Source: JTS-RE9 sp964649195 (lineage in GTDB: Bacteria; Planctomycetota; Phycisphaerae; Phycisphaerales; Phycisphaeraceae). Taken from it: a stretch of 52,278 nucleotides of DNA. The stretch is from positions 1 through 52,278 of the forward strand of contig CAZYPK010000018.1 of assembly GCA_964649195.1 (NCBI GenBank). The letters are read 5' to 3'. This document shows positions 1 through 10,600 of this stretch, piece by piece. Both the position numbers and the translations under genes were made by a program. The notes beneath the pieces are model-generated. The model searched no databases and had not been told where the DNA came from. It saw only the letters and a list, made by a program, of their open reading frames with translations. How positions within the stretch are numbered: the first letter of the stretch is position 1; each line of letters begins with the position of its first letter.

Positions 1-37
1 CGGGCCGGGGCTTCGCGGACTCAGCCCCAGCCACCCG
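1..37 (+). repeat. Family D palindromic repeat arm
   Basis: The window opens inside a copy of the arm that ends GGACTCAGCCCCAGCCACCC. The same arm recurs at 1666-1703, 4602-4638 and 31807-31843, and in inverted orientation at 31726-31760. It belongs to a REPIN-like intergenic element. Its other half, if present, lies to the left of the window. Confidence 0.8.
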
Positions 38-107
38 GATTCAAACTGAGCCACTGCCAATGTCGCACCCGGCGCACAATACGGGCAACGATCCGGCGGC
101 TCGTGCG

Positions 108-143
108 TTATCATGCAAAGCCTCACATCAGGGAGTTCCGGTC
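108..143 (+). promoter_or_regulatory. Conserved upstream block of the first paralogue
   Basis: TTATCATGC at 108-116 and CAGGGAGTT just before the start codon recur with nearly the same spacing upstream of the paralogue at 1878. TATCAT is a fair -10 hexamer, but I see no convincing -35. GGGAG acts as the ribosome binding site and fixes the start at 144. That the block is shared is seen; that it is a promoter is inferred. Confidence 0.4.
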
Positions 144-1502
144 ATGCGCTTTCTTTCCGCATTCATGGCGACCGTTCTTGCGTGTTCCTCGTTCGCCTGG
201 GCCGACCCGGTGAAGGACGTTTTCGATTCGATCTACGGTCCGCGCATCAAGGCGGTCGCCGGCACCGGCGACAAGGCCGATGATCTGGCCCTGGCCAAGG
301 ACATGCTCGAGGCGGCCAGGACCAGCCTCGAAACGCCGGCGCTGGTCGCCCTGCTTTGCGACGCCAGCCACGCGCTCACCTTTCGTCTGTCCGAAGGCCA
401 GGCCGTGGCCGCCGAAGCGATGACGCTCCTGGCCGACGCCGTGCCTTCGCAGCGTGACGCGGCGCGGGAGAAGCTGATCAACCTGCTGACCGTGCAATCG
501 CGGACCGGGAAGCCGGAGGAACGTGACGCCGCCGGCGACCGGCTCATCGAGCTGCTCCTGATGATCGGCGATGAAAAGCTCGACGCGAAACAGTGGACCG
601 AGGCCATCAACAGCTATCGCCGGGCGATGAGCCAGGCTTCCATGAGAAAGTCGCCGCAGACGGAGGTGGTGCGGGCGCGGCTTGAAGAATCGATGAGGCT
701 CGACCGCGCCGTGAAACAGATCGCCCGACTGGAGGAAAAACTGCTGGCCAACGCCAATGACACCGCCACGGCCCAGGAGATCGTCAAGCTGTATCTGCTG
801 GAAATGGATGACCCCGACGCCGCCGTCCCGATCCTCGCCCGCGTCCAGGATGAAACATTGCGGAAGATCGTTCCGCTGGCGGGCAGGGCCGTGGGCGACC
901 TGGATGCCGACGAGTCGCTGATGCTGGGCCAGTGGTATCGCACGCAGGCGGCCGCCTCGAACAACCGCGACCTCTGGGTGAAGACCGAACAGTACCTGAG
1001 CCGGTTCCTCCAACTCAACACCGACACCGGCCTGGCCTTCACCAAGGCGACCGTGCTCCACAACGAGGCCAAGGCCAAAATGGAGACGCTCAAGCCGGTC
1101 CCCAAACCCCCGACGCCCGCTCGCCTGCCGCGCAATCCGCTCATCGCCGAGGACAAACACTTCGGCTTCACGGGCTTCGAAAAAAAGGACAACATCTACA
1201 CCCTCACCTCCGCCGCCCCCATCCCCGCGGCGAGAACCAAGCTGCGATACAAGGCCCACACCGACGGCGGCCCGCATTCCTTCGGCAACATCCACGTCCG
1301 ACTCGATGGCCGCGACTGGGTCAAGGTCGGCCAATGGTCCGATGTCAGCCTCGTCGAGTCCGGCAAAAACGAACACTGGACCACCCTCGACCTCACCGCA
1401 CTCCCCGCCAACGTCAACGCCCGCAAAATGGAAGTCCGCTTCCAATTCACCAACGGCGGCTGGCGCATGCAGATTTACGAAGTCCAATGGACCACCAAAT
1501 GA
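144..1502 (+). CDS. Secreted alpha-helical repeat protein, paralogue 1
   Basis: The protein has 452 residues. I start it at 144 rather than at an upstream ATG at 60. GGGAG lies just before 144, and residues 1-20 then form a signal peptide (MRFLSAFMATVLA, cleavage near FAWA). The mature part begins VFDSIYGPRIKAV and continues for about 280 residues of predicted helices with TPR-like features (WTEAINSYRRA). A Pro-rich linker follows (KPVPKPPTPARLPR), then a beta-rich C-terminal domain of about 115 residues that I cannot name. The helical part matches the genes at 1878 and 3506, but the C-terminal domain does not. The function is unknown. Export across the inner membrane and a role at the cell surface or in the periplasm are inferred from the signal peptide and from the lectin-like domain of the third paralogue. 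Confidence 0.85.
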   Translation: MRFLSAFMATVLACSSFAWADPVKDVFDSIYGPRIKAVAGTGDKADDLALAKDMLEAARTSLETPALVALLCDASHALTFRLSEGQAVAAEAMTLLADAVPSQRDAAREKLINLLTVQSRTGKPEERDAAGDRLIELLLMIGDEKLDAKQWTEAINSYRRAMSQASMRKSPQTEVVRARLEESMRLDRAVKQIARLEEKLLANANDTATAQEIVKLYLLEMDDPDAAVPILARVQDETLRKIVPLAGRAVGDLDADESLMLGQWYRTQAAASNNRDLWVKTEQYLSRFLQLNTDTGLAFTKATVLHNEAKAKMETLKPVPKPPTPARLPRNPLIAEDKHFGFTGFEKKDNIYTLTSAAPIPAARTKLRYKAHTDGGPHSFGNIHVRLDGRDWVKVGQWSDVSLVESGKNEHWTTLDLTALPANVNARKMEVRFQFTNGGWRMQIYEVQWTTK

Positions 1503-1536
1503 CGCGACGACCGGCGCGTGGTTGAAGGCTGGGGGT

Positions 1537-1790
1537 TGGGTGACTGGGGCTGAAAGCAGAGCCGGGGTGGCTGGGGCTGGAGGCTTTGCGCAAGCCCCGG
1601 CCAAGGGATCTTCAGCCTTCAGCCTTCAGCATTCAGCCTTCAGTTGCTTCACCTTGCTTCGCACGCCTGGGCCGGGGCTTCGAGGACTCAGCCCCAGCCA
1701 CCCAACGTCATCTCTGAATGGGTGGCTGAAGGCTGGGGCGCGTGGCTGGGGCTGAAGCGCAAGCCCCGCACCTGGGCCGGGCAAATGCGA
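1537..1790. repeat. Family D REPIN-like element between paralogues
   Basis: The 375 bases between the two genes hold a degenerate left arm (about 1537-1604), a spacer with CAGCCTTCAGTTGCTTCACC, and a right arm at 1666-1703. Further partial arms fill 1719-1788. The same arm-spacer-arm order occurs at 31725-31843. Arms can pair with each other, so the transcript should fold into a long hairpin. Small open frames inside it are not believable genes. Confidence 0.75.
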
Positions 1791-1840
1791 CAAAACCAAG
1801 GCAATAAAACAAAACTTCATCCAATCTTGCCGCAAGGCGA

Positions 1841-1877
1841 TTATCATGCGGAATGATCCGAATCAGGGAGTTGCCCC
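1841..1877 (+). promoter_or_regulatory. Conserved upstream block of the second paralogue
   Basis: TTATCATGC (1841-1849) and CAGGGAGTT repeat the block upstream of the gene at 144, with 28 instead of 27 bases between the first motif and the ATG. GGGAG is a usable ribosome binding site for 1878. Confidence 0.4.
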
Positions 1878-3464
1878 ATGCCCATTCGTCTGACCTTCGT
1901 GATGCTGTTGCTGTCATCGTCTTCGTCCGCCCTGGCCGACGATGCGAAACAGATCTTCGATTCCCTCTACGGCCAGCGCATCAAGGCCGTCAAGGCGACC
2001 GCCGACCGCGCCGATGATCACGCGCTGGCCAGGGAACTGCTCGCCGCCGCTGGCAGCAGCACCGACACCCCCGCCCTGCTCGCGCTGATGTGCGAAGCCA
2101 GCTACGACCTGGGCAGCAGACACCCCGACGGCTTCACCACCGCGGCGCAGGCCATGACCTTGCTCGCCGAGAGCGTCGAGGCCCAGCGGACTGCCGCACG
2201 CGAAAAACTCGTCGATGTGCTGATGAAGCAATCGCGACAGGGCAAACCCGATAAACGCGAAGCGGCAGGTGAAGAGCTCATCGACACGCTGTTGTCGATG
2301 GGCGATGAGAAGATGGAGGCGAAGAAGTGGACGGAAGCAGCGGGCGACTACCGGCGGGCGCAGATGATCGCAGCGCCTAAAAAATCGCCGATGCTCGAAA
2401 CGATCAAAGCAAGACTTGAACTGGCCTCCCGCCGCGACCGCGCCGAAAAACAAATCGCCCGGCTCAGCGAAAAGCTGCTCGCCGATGCGAACGACTCCGC
2501 GACCGCTGAGGAAATCGTGAAGCTTTATGTAGTGGAGTTTGATGATGCCAAGTCGGCTCTGCCGTTTCTCAATCGGGTGAAGGACGAGCAACTTAAAAAG
2601 CTCGTACCACTGGCGGCCAAGGCGCTTGGCGATGTCGCCGAGGATGATTGCCTGGAACTTGGCGAGTGGTTCAAGTCTTTGGCGAACACGCGCATCGCGT
2701 CGATCGATGCTGCCCTGCTTCGGCGGGCTGCCGCATCGCTCGACAGATATATCGCTTCGACTTCTGCTGATGCCCTTAGGCGAAGGAAAGCGACGCTGCT
2801 TCGAACCGTCGTTGGCAGTTCACTCGAAGCTCTGGGCGAAAGCGGCGCTGTGGCGATCGCTCTCGCGCCATCGAAGCCGGCCCCGGTGCCGGTGCCAGAC
2901 CCGGCTCCCGTGCCTCGCCCCGCACCCGTACCCGTACCTCAAGCCAATCCAAACGATCCATCGGCCTGGCGCATCGCCGGTGAACTGCTGGGCGGAAAGA
3001 CGACACCGCAGGCGCAGGCCGACATTAAATTGCCCGACGAGTTGCAGGTCACCATAGGCACGAAGCAATTCCAGATTAGCGGCGAAGGCAAGCATGCAAC
3101 TGGCACCTTCCTCGGCGTAAGGTGCGGCCACTTCGGAAAGGCCGTCCTCGTGCCCGGCAAATCGTTAGCCGGGACGATGACTTGCGCGGTCTCGGCGGAT
3201 GAGCGTCACACCGGCTACCAGGCGTTCCTCACCAGCAAGAGTGAAGTCGCAGCGCTTGATAAATTCATCCCGCTCAAAGCCGGCGAAACGTACACCTGGA
3301 AACTCGGAAGAAACGGCGACGACATCCGGCTCGTCATCGCGGACCAAAAAAATGAAGTCCTCTCCGACATCGCCATCCCCGCAGATCAGTTCGTATCGCT
3401 CGGCTTCGCAGCCACCGTCCGCTACCGCACTTTTAAAGCGGACCTCACAGTCACGTGGAAGTGA
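1878..3464 (+). CDS. Secreted alpha-helical repeat protein, paralogue 2
   Basis: The protein has 528 residues. A signal peptide covers residues 1-21 (MPIRLTFVMLLLSSSSSALA, cleavage before DD). The mature chain starts IFDSLYGQRIKAVKATADRADD and closely follows paralogue 1 for about 280 residues, including the EKLLADANDSATAEEIVKLY segment. A linker built of Pro-Val pairs (about residues 333-355) leads to a C-terminal beta-rich domain of about 165 residues with no similarity to that of its neighbours. The constant helical domain plus a changed C-terminal domain suggests module swapping after tandem duplication. No catalytic motif is seen and no function is assigned. Third-position usage in 2500-2850 is somewhat richer in A/T than in the flanking genes. 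Confidence 0.85.
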   Translation: MPIRLTFVMLLLSSSSSALADDAKQIFDSLYGQRIKAVKATADRADDHALARELLAAAGSSTDTPALLALMCEASYDLGSRHPDGFTTAAQAMTLLAESVEAQRTAAREKLVDVLMKQSRQGKPDKREAAGEELIDTLLSMGDEKMEAKKWTEAAGDYRRAQMIAAPKKSPMLETIKARLELASRRDRAEKQIARLSEKLLADANDSATAEEIVKLYVVEFDDAKSALPFLNRVKDEQLKKLVPLAAKALGDVAEDDCLELGEWFKSLANTRIASIDAALLRRAAASLDRYIASTSADALRRRKATLLRTVVGSSLEALGESGAVAIALAPSKPAPVPVPDPAPVPRPAPVPVPQANPNDPSAWRIAGELLGGKTTPQAQADIKLPDELQVTIGTKQFQISGEGKHATGTFLGVRCGHFGKAVLVPGKSLAGTMTCAVSADERHTGYQAFLTSKSEVAALDKFIPLKAGETYTWKLGRNGDDIRLVIADQKNEVLSDIAIPADQFVSLGFAATVRYRTFKADLTVTWK

Positions 3465-3505
3465 GATAAAACCGGAACCAGCTGGCTTCCCGCCGGGACC
3501 GTTCC

Positions 3506-4555
3506 GTGAAGCAGATCGCCCGGCTTGGCGAAAAACTCCTCGCCGATGCGAACGACTCGGCGACGGCCGAGGAGATCGTGAAGTTGTACGTCGTGGAGTT
3601 CGACGATCCCAAGGCCGCGCTCCCTTTTCTCAATCGCGTGAAGGATGAACAGCTCAAGAAGCTCGTGGCGCTGGCGGCGGGCGAGCCGGTTGAAATGGGC
3701 GATCATCTTGCGCTGGGCCAGTGGTATCGCACCCTTGCCGGCGTGAAGCCCGGCATCGGCGAGATTCCCCTGCTGCTTCACGCGGAACACCATCTCCACC
3801 GCTTCGTCACCGCATCCGAAACGAGCACGGCGCAGACCGACGCCTTGCAGGTCAGCAAGGCCAGGCTGCTGTTGAAGGAGATCGGTTCCCTGAAGGGCCA
3901 GTGGATCGGGGCGACCTTTGACGCCGATGCACTGCTCATCCTGTCATTCGACAACCGTTCCATGAAAAAACGGGACAACGATCAAGTCGTGATGGATGGC
4001 TCGACATCAGGACATGACGCCGTGCTCAAAGGAGGCAAGTCCGTCAACGGCGTGATCGGGCAGGCCTTGCAGTTCGACGGGGACACCTATGTGTCACTGG
4101 ATGCCTCCCCCAAACTGAACATTCGTGAAAATCTGACGGTCGCGTTCTGGATCAAACCCGCATCGCTGAACGGAAACCGGGGCTTTATTGTGGGCAATCG
4201 TCCCGGTCCCGAAGACATCGGTCTTGGTTTTGAAAGCCACCTTGAAAAGTCGCGGCTGAAGTTTTTCAGTCCGGGCGATGGCCAGATCAATCTTCAGGTT
4301 GATCTCACACATGACGGGTGGCAGCACATCGCGTTCAGTTACGACGGCCGCAAGGGATCACTCCATTTGGATGGGAAGCTCGTCCACGAGGGAACAGGCG
4401 GCGCCCGGGCGTCCCGCGAAGTCTGGCACATGGGCAAGACTCTGGACGGACGGGAGGGCCTGCAAGCCGCGTTGGATGAAGTGAGAATCTACGGCCGCGC
4501 GCTGTCCGCCGACGAGATCGAAAAACTTCACCGCAGCCAGAAGCCCGGCAGATGA
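3506..4555 (+). CDS. 5'-truncated paralogue 3 with LamG-like lectin domain
   Basis: The frame starts at a GTG that is internal to the family's helical domain (KQIARLGEKLLADANDS). Homology continues upstream without a start codon to about 3476, where the frame reads NQLASRRDRS, matching LASRRDRA of paralogue 2. The first 170-180 residues, including the signal peptide, are therefore missing. What remains is the end of the helical domain followed from about residue 130 by a concanavalin A/LamG-type domain of about 215 residues (LTVAFWIKPASLNGNRGFIVG, WQHIAFSYDGRKGSLHLDGK, LDEVRIYGRALSADEI). LamG domains of this type bind glycans or proteins at the surface. Without a signal peptide the product could not reach its usual place, so this may be a decaying gene. 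No ribosome binding site is evident before the GTG. Confidence 0.65.
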   Translation: MKQIARLGEKLLADANDSATAEEIVKLYVVEFDDPKAALPFLNRVKDEQLKKLVALAAGEPVEMGDHLALGQWYRTLAGVKPGIGEIPLLLHAEHHLHRFVTASETSTAQTDALQVSKARLLLKEIGSLKGQWIGATFDADALLILSFDNRSMKKRDNDQVVMDGSTSGHDAVLKGGKSVNGVIGQALQFDGDTYVSLDASPKLNIRENLTVAFWIKPASLNGNRGFIVGNRPGPEDIGLGFESHLEKSRLKFFSPGDGQINLQVDLTHDGWQHIAFSYDGRKGSLHLDGKLVHEGTGGARASREVWHMGKTLDGREGLQAALDEVRIYGRALSADEIEKLHRSQKPGR

Positions 4556-4564
4556 CGCCGCACC

Positions 4565-4640
4565 ACGGGTGGCTGGGGCTGAAGGCTGAAGGCTGAAGGT
4601 CGCCGGGCCGGGGCTTCGCGGACTCAGCCCCAGCCACCCG
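4565..4640. repeat. Family D element in convergent spacer
   Basis: A GGGTGGCTGGGGCTGA arm (4567-4582) and an inverted GGACTCAGCCCCAGCCACCC arm (4619-4638) flank short GGCTGAA repeats. They can form a strong hairpin between the plus-strand gene ending at 4555 and the minus-strand secretin ending at 4675. A terminator role in both directions is possible, but there is no T-tract. Confidence 0.7.
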
Positions 4641-4674
4641 AAGTGGTCCCAGCCACCCGAAATCCCCCGGAACC

Positions 4675-7600
4675 TCATCGCGTGGCGGTCAGTGACGCAT
4701 CGTAACGCGAAGGGGCCGCGGTCTGGAGTTTGCCCCTGGGAGCGGTGACGCCGAAATCCGCAGGCGGCACGTTCTTCTTCACTTCACCGGCAGGCGCGGG
4801 CGCCGCCTCCGGCTCGCGCAGCGGGCCTTTGCCGTTGAGCGGGATGTCCACCGCCTTGCCTGCGTCCTCGAGCTTGAGCTTCTTCATCATCTCCAGACGT
4901 TCCATTTCGATCTTGGTGATCGCCGCGGCATCGTCGGGCTTGTAAAGCACGCGAGGCGTCAGGATGATCAGAAGCTCGGTGCGATTCTTGCGCTTGGTGG
5001 TGCTCTTGAAGACTTCGCCCAGGAGCGGAATGTCACCGAGGATCGGCACCTTGTTTTCACGATGCTCGTCGCTGCTGGTGATCAGGCCGCCGACGACGAT
5101 GGTGTGGCCGTCCTGCACGGTGACCTTGGTCTCCGCCGAGCGGTTGTTGATGATCGGCGCCGAGACCGCTTCGGACACCTGCACGTTGGAGGTGCTCAGC
5201 GAGCTGACTTCGGGGCGGACATCCATGTTGACGAAGCCGTCATCGCTGATGCGGGCCACGACGTTGAGCAGGATGCCCACGTCCTGGTACTGGATGGTGT
5301 TGGTCACGTTGCCGTTGTCGCTGATGTTGCTGTTGGTGACGAAGGGCACGCGCTGACCGACGTTGATGTTGGCCGGCTGGTTGTCGCTGGCGAGGATCTG
5401 CGGACGGCTGAGGACCTCCAGCTTGCCCTGGCTTTGAAGGGCGCGGAGGAAGAAGGAGAGGTCGCCGCCGGTGACCGCGACGCCCAGGCCGCCGAACTGG
5501 TTGAAGGCCTGCTCGACGCCGAAGTTGGTGCCCGCGAGCAGATCGCTGTTGCCGATCTTGCCTTCGTACTGCCACTCGAAGCCCAGGTCGGTGCCGTCAT
5601 CGAGCGTGACCTCGGCGAGCAGCACCTGGATGAGCACCTGCGGCTTGGGATCGTCGAGCTTGTTGACCATGGCGCGGATCTTGTCGAAGTGGCGCGGGCT
5701 GGCGGAGATGATCAGCGAGTTGGAGGCGATCTCCGCCACGATGGAAACATCCTGCTCCGCCAGCCGCTGGGCTGCGCCGATCCTGTCGGCGCCGAGGGTC
5801 GCGGTGAGGCGCTGGCGTTCCTGGTCGAGGAAGGTGCTGATGGAGGTCTGGATGTCCTGTGCCTGGCCGTTGCGGAGGCGGAAGATTTCCGTCCTGCGTT
5901 CCTGGGCCGGGCTTTCATCGAGGGAGTTGATCACCTCGCCGACGAGGGCGACATGCTTGGTTGTACCGCCGACGACGAGGCTGTTGGTGCGGGTATCGAC
6001 GGTGACGGAGAGGGCGTCCTGCTCGGCGGTGCCGACGGTGGCGGTGGGCAATGCGCCGCCGCGGGTGCTGACATCCGTACGGTCGCCGCGATAGATATAT
6101 TCGATGGCTGTGCTGTTGGGATTGGCGCCGGCGTTGGCCTCCAGCTTGAAGACCGTGGCGAGCACGGTGGCCAGTTGCTGGGCGTCGGCGTTCTTGAGTT
6201 GGAAGAGTTGAATCTCCGCCTTGCGGGCGTTGGGCTGATCGAGGCTGCGGATGAGCTGGCTCACGAGGACCATGTAATCGAGCGGGGCGGAGACGACCAG
6301 CGAATTGGTGCGGCGGTCGGCGCTGATGATCACGCCTTCCTGCACGGCCTGGGTGAGTTTTTCCTGCTGCGTGCTGACGCGGTTTCGGTCGGCGTCGTTG
6401 CCGCCGACCTGGAGCAGCCGCTGCGGCTGGGCGCCGGCGCCCGTCCCTGTACCACTGCGCGGATCGACCGGCGCCTTGGTGAGCATGTCGTTGAGGATCA
6501 CCGCCATCTCGATGGCGTTGGCGTTGTTGAGGGTGAAGACGCGAATCTCGGTGACGCGGGTCGGCTCGTGGGTGTCAAGCTGTTTGACCAGGGTGCCGAT
6601 GCGTTCGAGATCGGAGGCGCCTGCGGAGACGATCAGGGCGTTGAGCCGTTCATCGACGCTGATGGAGACGCCGCCGGTCATGCCTTGCTGCGCACCGGCG
6701 CCACCCGTCGCCGTGCCCGTGCCGTTGGGGTCGGCATAGACGCCGCGAACGGTGGCGGCCACATCGAGGGCGTTGGCCTTCTGCAAGGTGAACAGCTTCA
6801 CCGTGGTGGTCAGGTCCTTGGGCTTGACATCAAGCCGCCTGACCAGACCTTCGACGATGAGCATGTCCTCCATGCGGGCCCCGACGATCAGCGAGTTGCT
6901 GCGGGTGTCGGCCAGCACGGTGACGGCATCCTTCTCCGTGCCCTGGATGCTGCGGTTCTCGAACAGGTCCCGGAGCATGGGCTGAAGGGCGTTGGCCGTG
7001 GCGGACTTGAGCTCGAACACGCGGAACTCGCTGGCGTTGGTCCCGCCGGGCACATCAAGCTGCTTGAGCATCGTCTCGACGGCGGAGAAGCTTTCCTTGC
7101 TGCCGGCCACCAGCAGCGTCCTGGTGCGGGCATCGGGCACGATGCTGACGGTCAAGGCCCGGGCCGCCGCGCTGTCGGGCGAGGCGGCCGATTCCGCGGC
7201 CTTCTTCTTGTCGAAGAATTCCTGAAGCGTCGGCGCCAGCCGCGTCGGGTCCGCGTGCTGCACCACATACATGCGGACATCGCCGAGCAGGCCGAAATCT
7301 TTGCCCGAATCGATCTGCTTGATGATCTCATCGATCACCGCGAAGTTTTCCTTGCTCGCGGAGACGATGAGGACATTGGTCCTGCTATCGACTTCGATCG
7401 AAATCTTGTCGCGTGCCGCCGCCACCTGACTCGCGCCCGTGGTCGTCGGAACGCCCGGCTTGACGATGCCCTGCGTCGCCAGGCTCTTGAGCATCTCGCT
7501 GACCCGCGAGGCATCGGAGTTGACCAGGGGGTACATGCGGACCACGCCGGTCTGCGCCGGCGGCTCGACATCGACCTTGGCGAGCAGGCCCTCGATGAGC

Positions 7601-10600
7601 GAGAGGTTTTCCTTGCTGGCGGAGATGATCAGGGCGCGGGAGAGGCCGTCAATCTCGATGTTCACCTTGTCCTGCGGCACGGGCGTGGCGCCGGGAGCGG
7701 TGAGGCTTTCAAGACGGCTCTGCATGAGCCGCTGGATGGACGGGCCGACGATGCCGGGGTCGTTGTGCCTGAGTCCGATGACATAAAGACCGACGGCGGG
7801 ATCGGTGAGCTTCACATCCATCTTCGCCACCAGCCGGTTGATCTCCTTGGTGTCATCGGGATTGGCGGCGATGATCAGCGACCTGCTGCGCAGGTCGGCC
7901 AGGATGATCGGCTTCTGCCGCTGCACATCCTGCGTCGCGGCGGCGGCGTAACGCTGGTTGAAAAGCTGCGTGAGCGTCGTGCTCAGGTTGGCGGGCTCGG
8001 CCTCCTTGAGGTCGATGATCTGAATCTGCCCGCCCAGCGCGGGGCCGGCGTTGTCGAGCTGCATGGCGATCGATTCGACCAGCTTGAACCCCTCCACCGA
8101 GCCGCCCACGATCAGCGAATTGCTGCGGGCGTCGGCGACGATCAGCATCTTGAGCGACTCGGCATCGGCCACGCCCAGCGACTGCTGCCGGGTGACGCGC
8201 TGGTCCATCGCCGTCTGAAGCGTCGGGGCGATCTCCGCGGCCTGGGCGTTCGTCAGGGCGATCAGCTTGATCTCCTTCAGCTCGATCGGATTCCTCCTGT
8301 CAAGCTGCCGGGTCATCGCCTCGATCACCAGGAACGTCTTGTCGCTGGCCGAAATCACCAGGGCGTTGGTGCGGGTGTCCACCGCCACCGTGGGGATGTC
8401 GATCTCGCGGACACCCACGGCATTGGCCCCGGTGTAGAGCGAATCGATCACCGTCTTGATGCGCGTGACATCGGCATTCTCCAGCGGCACGAAGCGCACC
8501 AGGTTGGCGGCGCCGGCGCCGGGGATGTCCAGCGTTTTGATCACATCGGCGATCAGCGGCATCACATCGGCGCGGGCCGCGACCACCAGCGTCTGCGTCG
8601 TGTCATCGGCGCGGATCGTCAGCGCGGCGCGGCTCTTGGCCGTCTCGCTATCGACGGCCCTGCCATCGGCCAGCACCTTGCGCAGGCGCGTGACGTGCGT
8701 CTTGACGCCCTCGATGCCCGTGGTGTTCGCACCCGCGCCGCCTTGCGCCTGCTCGGCGAACACCTCCGAAAGCATCGGGGCCAGCACGGAGGCGCGGGCG
8801 TTCTTGAGCGGGAAGAGCTTCACTTCCGTGACGAACTGGGACGACTCGCGGTCCAGGTCTTTGGTGATCTGCATCGCCAGCGCCAGCGTTTCCTCCCGGC
8901 CGGAAAGCACAAGCATGTTGGTGCGGGCATCGAAGGAGACGTTGAGCGGATTGACCAGCGCCTTGCCCTCGGCCTCTGTCGGCTCGGCCTTGCCCGCCAC
9001 CGGTGTGCCCTGCTTGCCGGAAAGTTTCGCCACGCCTTGCGTGAAGATTTCATTGAGCGTCCCCGCCACCGCTTCCGCATCGGCCACCTTCAGATGCACA
9101 AGCTGAACCTTCAGCGCATCGGTGAGCGGCACGCGGTCCATCATCTCGATCAGCGCCACCAGGCTCTTGAGGTTGTCAGGCGTGGAGGAAATCAGCAGCG
9201 CGTTGCTGCCCTGTTCGCCGGACTGAAGCGGATCGGCCGTCACCTTGATCGGCTTGGTCAGGTCAAGCTCGATGGCCTTTTCGCCCTTGGCGTCCATCAC
9301 CTTGAGAATGCGCACATGTTCCTGGAGGGCGCGGGCTTCGGGCGTGACCACGGCATCATCGGCGGGACGCAACATGCTGGTGAGCACGGTGGCCATGCGC
9401 GTGGCATCGGCGCGCTTGAGCTGCACGATCATCACCTCGGCGGTCTCGTGCGCCGGCGGCGTGTCGAGCAGGTTCACGATCTTGCCGATCTCGTCGAACA
9501 TGCTCGCCCTGGCGGTGACGATCAGCGACTTGGTGCGTTCGTCGGCCTGCACATCCGCGCCGCCGTCCTGCCGCTCGAGGGTCGCCTTGTTCAGAAGCTG
9601 CCTCATCAGCGGCAGAATCTTCGTCGGCGAGGTGTTCTTCACCTGGTAGATGCGGAACTCGACCTGCGGCGAAACATCCTTGTTGTCCAGCTGCGCCACC
9701 AGCGCCTCGACTTCGGGCATCCTCGTCGGCGAAGCGGTGACGACGATCGCCTGCGAGCCGGTCAGGGCCGTGACCGCGACGCGCTCATCGGGGCTCTGCA
9801 CGTTGGCCGCGCCCTGGACATAGAGCGAGTTGAGCATCTGCGCCAGGCGGACGTTGTCCGCGTTCTTGACGATGATGACCTTCGCCTGCCGCTTGGACGC
9901 CTTGGCCGCCTCATCCATCGCGGCGGCGAGTTTGAGGATCGCCTCGTAGTCCGCATCGTTGGAATTGATGAGGATCGACTTCTGCTGGGGCAGGGGCGTG
10001 GCGGTGACGCGGCCGCTTTCGGTCGTGGCCGCGGTCGAACTGCTGCCGCCCATGTCGGATCGCGGACCGCCGCCTGGAGCTGCGCCCCCCGGATTGCCCC
10101 CCGGATTACCGCCGCGCTGACCGCCGCCACGCTGACCGCCACCGGGTTGAACGCCTTGGTTGCCGCCCGGCTGGAAGCCTTGATTGCCGCCGCGATTTCC
10201 GGGGGTGCCACCGGGCTGGGTGCCGGGGTTTCCGCCGGGCTGGGTGGCGCCGCGGTTGTTGACGGCATCGGGCGTGCCGCCGTAGATGGAGTAGATGACC
10301 CGCTGGAACTCGTTGGGGTCGGCATGTTCGAGATTGACCACGCGAAGCTGGCCGCGATCGGGGGTGATCAGTTCGAGGTGGCCGATGGTGAACTTGATCT
10401 GGTTGATCATGTCGGGGGTGCCGACGATGACGACGGAGTTGCTACGGACATCGGACGAGACGGCGAACTTGGTCGCCCCGCCGCTCCTGCCCAGTTGGGT
10501 GATGGCGATTTTCTGGAACACCTCGTTGACGGTGGCGGCGATGGCGGTGGCGTCGCCGTTGCGGACGGGGACGATGCCGATGGTGGTTTCATCGGCGCCC

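Noticed and set aside
123..1604. Minus-strand frame of 493 codons over paralogue 1
   Set aside because: The opposite frame has a signal peptide, a ribosome binding site and two homologous neighbours.
1626..1917. Small frames in the family D elements, for example at 1644 and 31712
   Set aside because: They translate the repeat itself (AGASRTQPQPP-like peptides recur at several loci), so they are repeat artefacts.
3462..3520. Programmed frameshift joining paralogue 2 to paralogue 3
   Set aside because: Copy 2 already has a complete C-terminal domain, and copy 3 resumes in the middle of the shared helical domain. There is no slippery sequence. A deletion junction explains it better.
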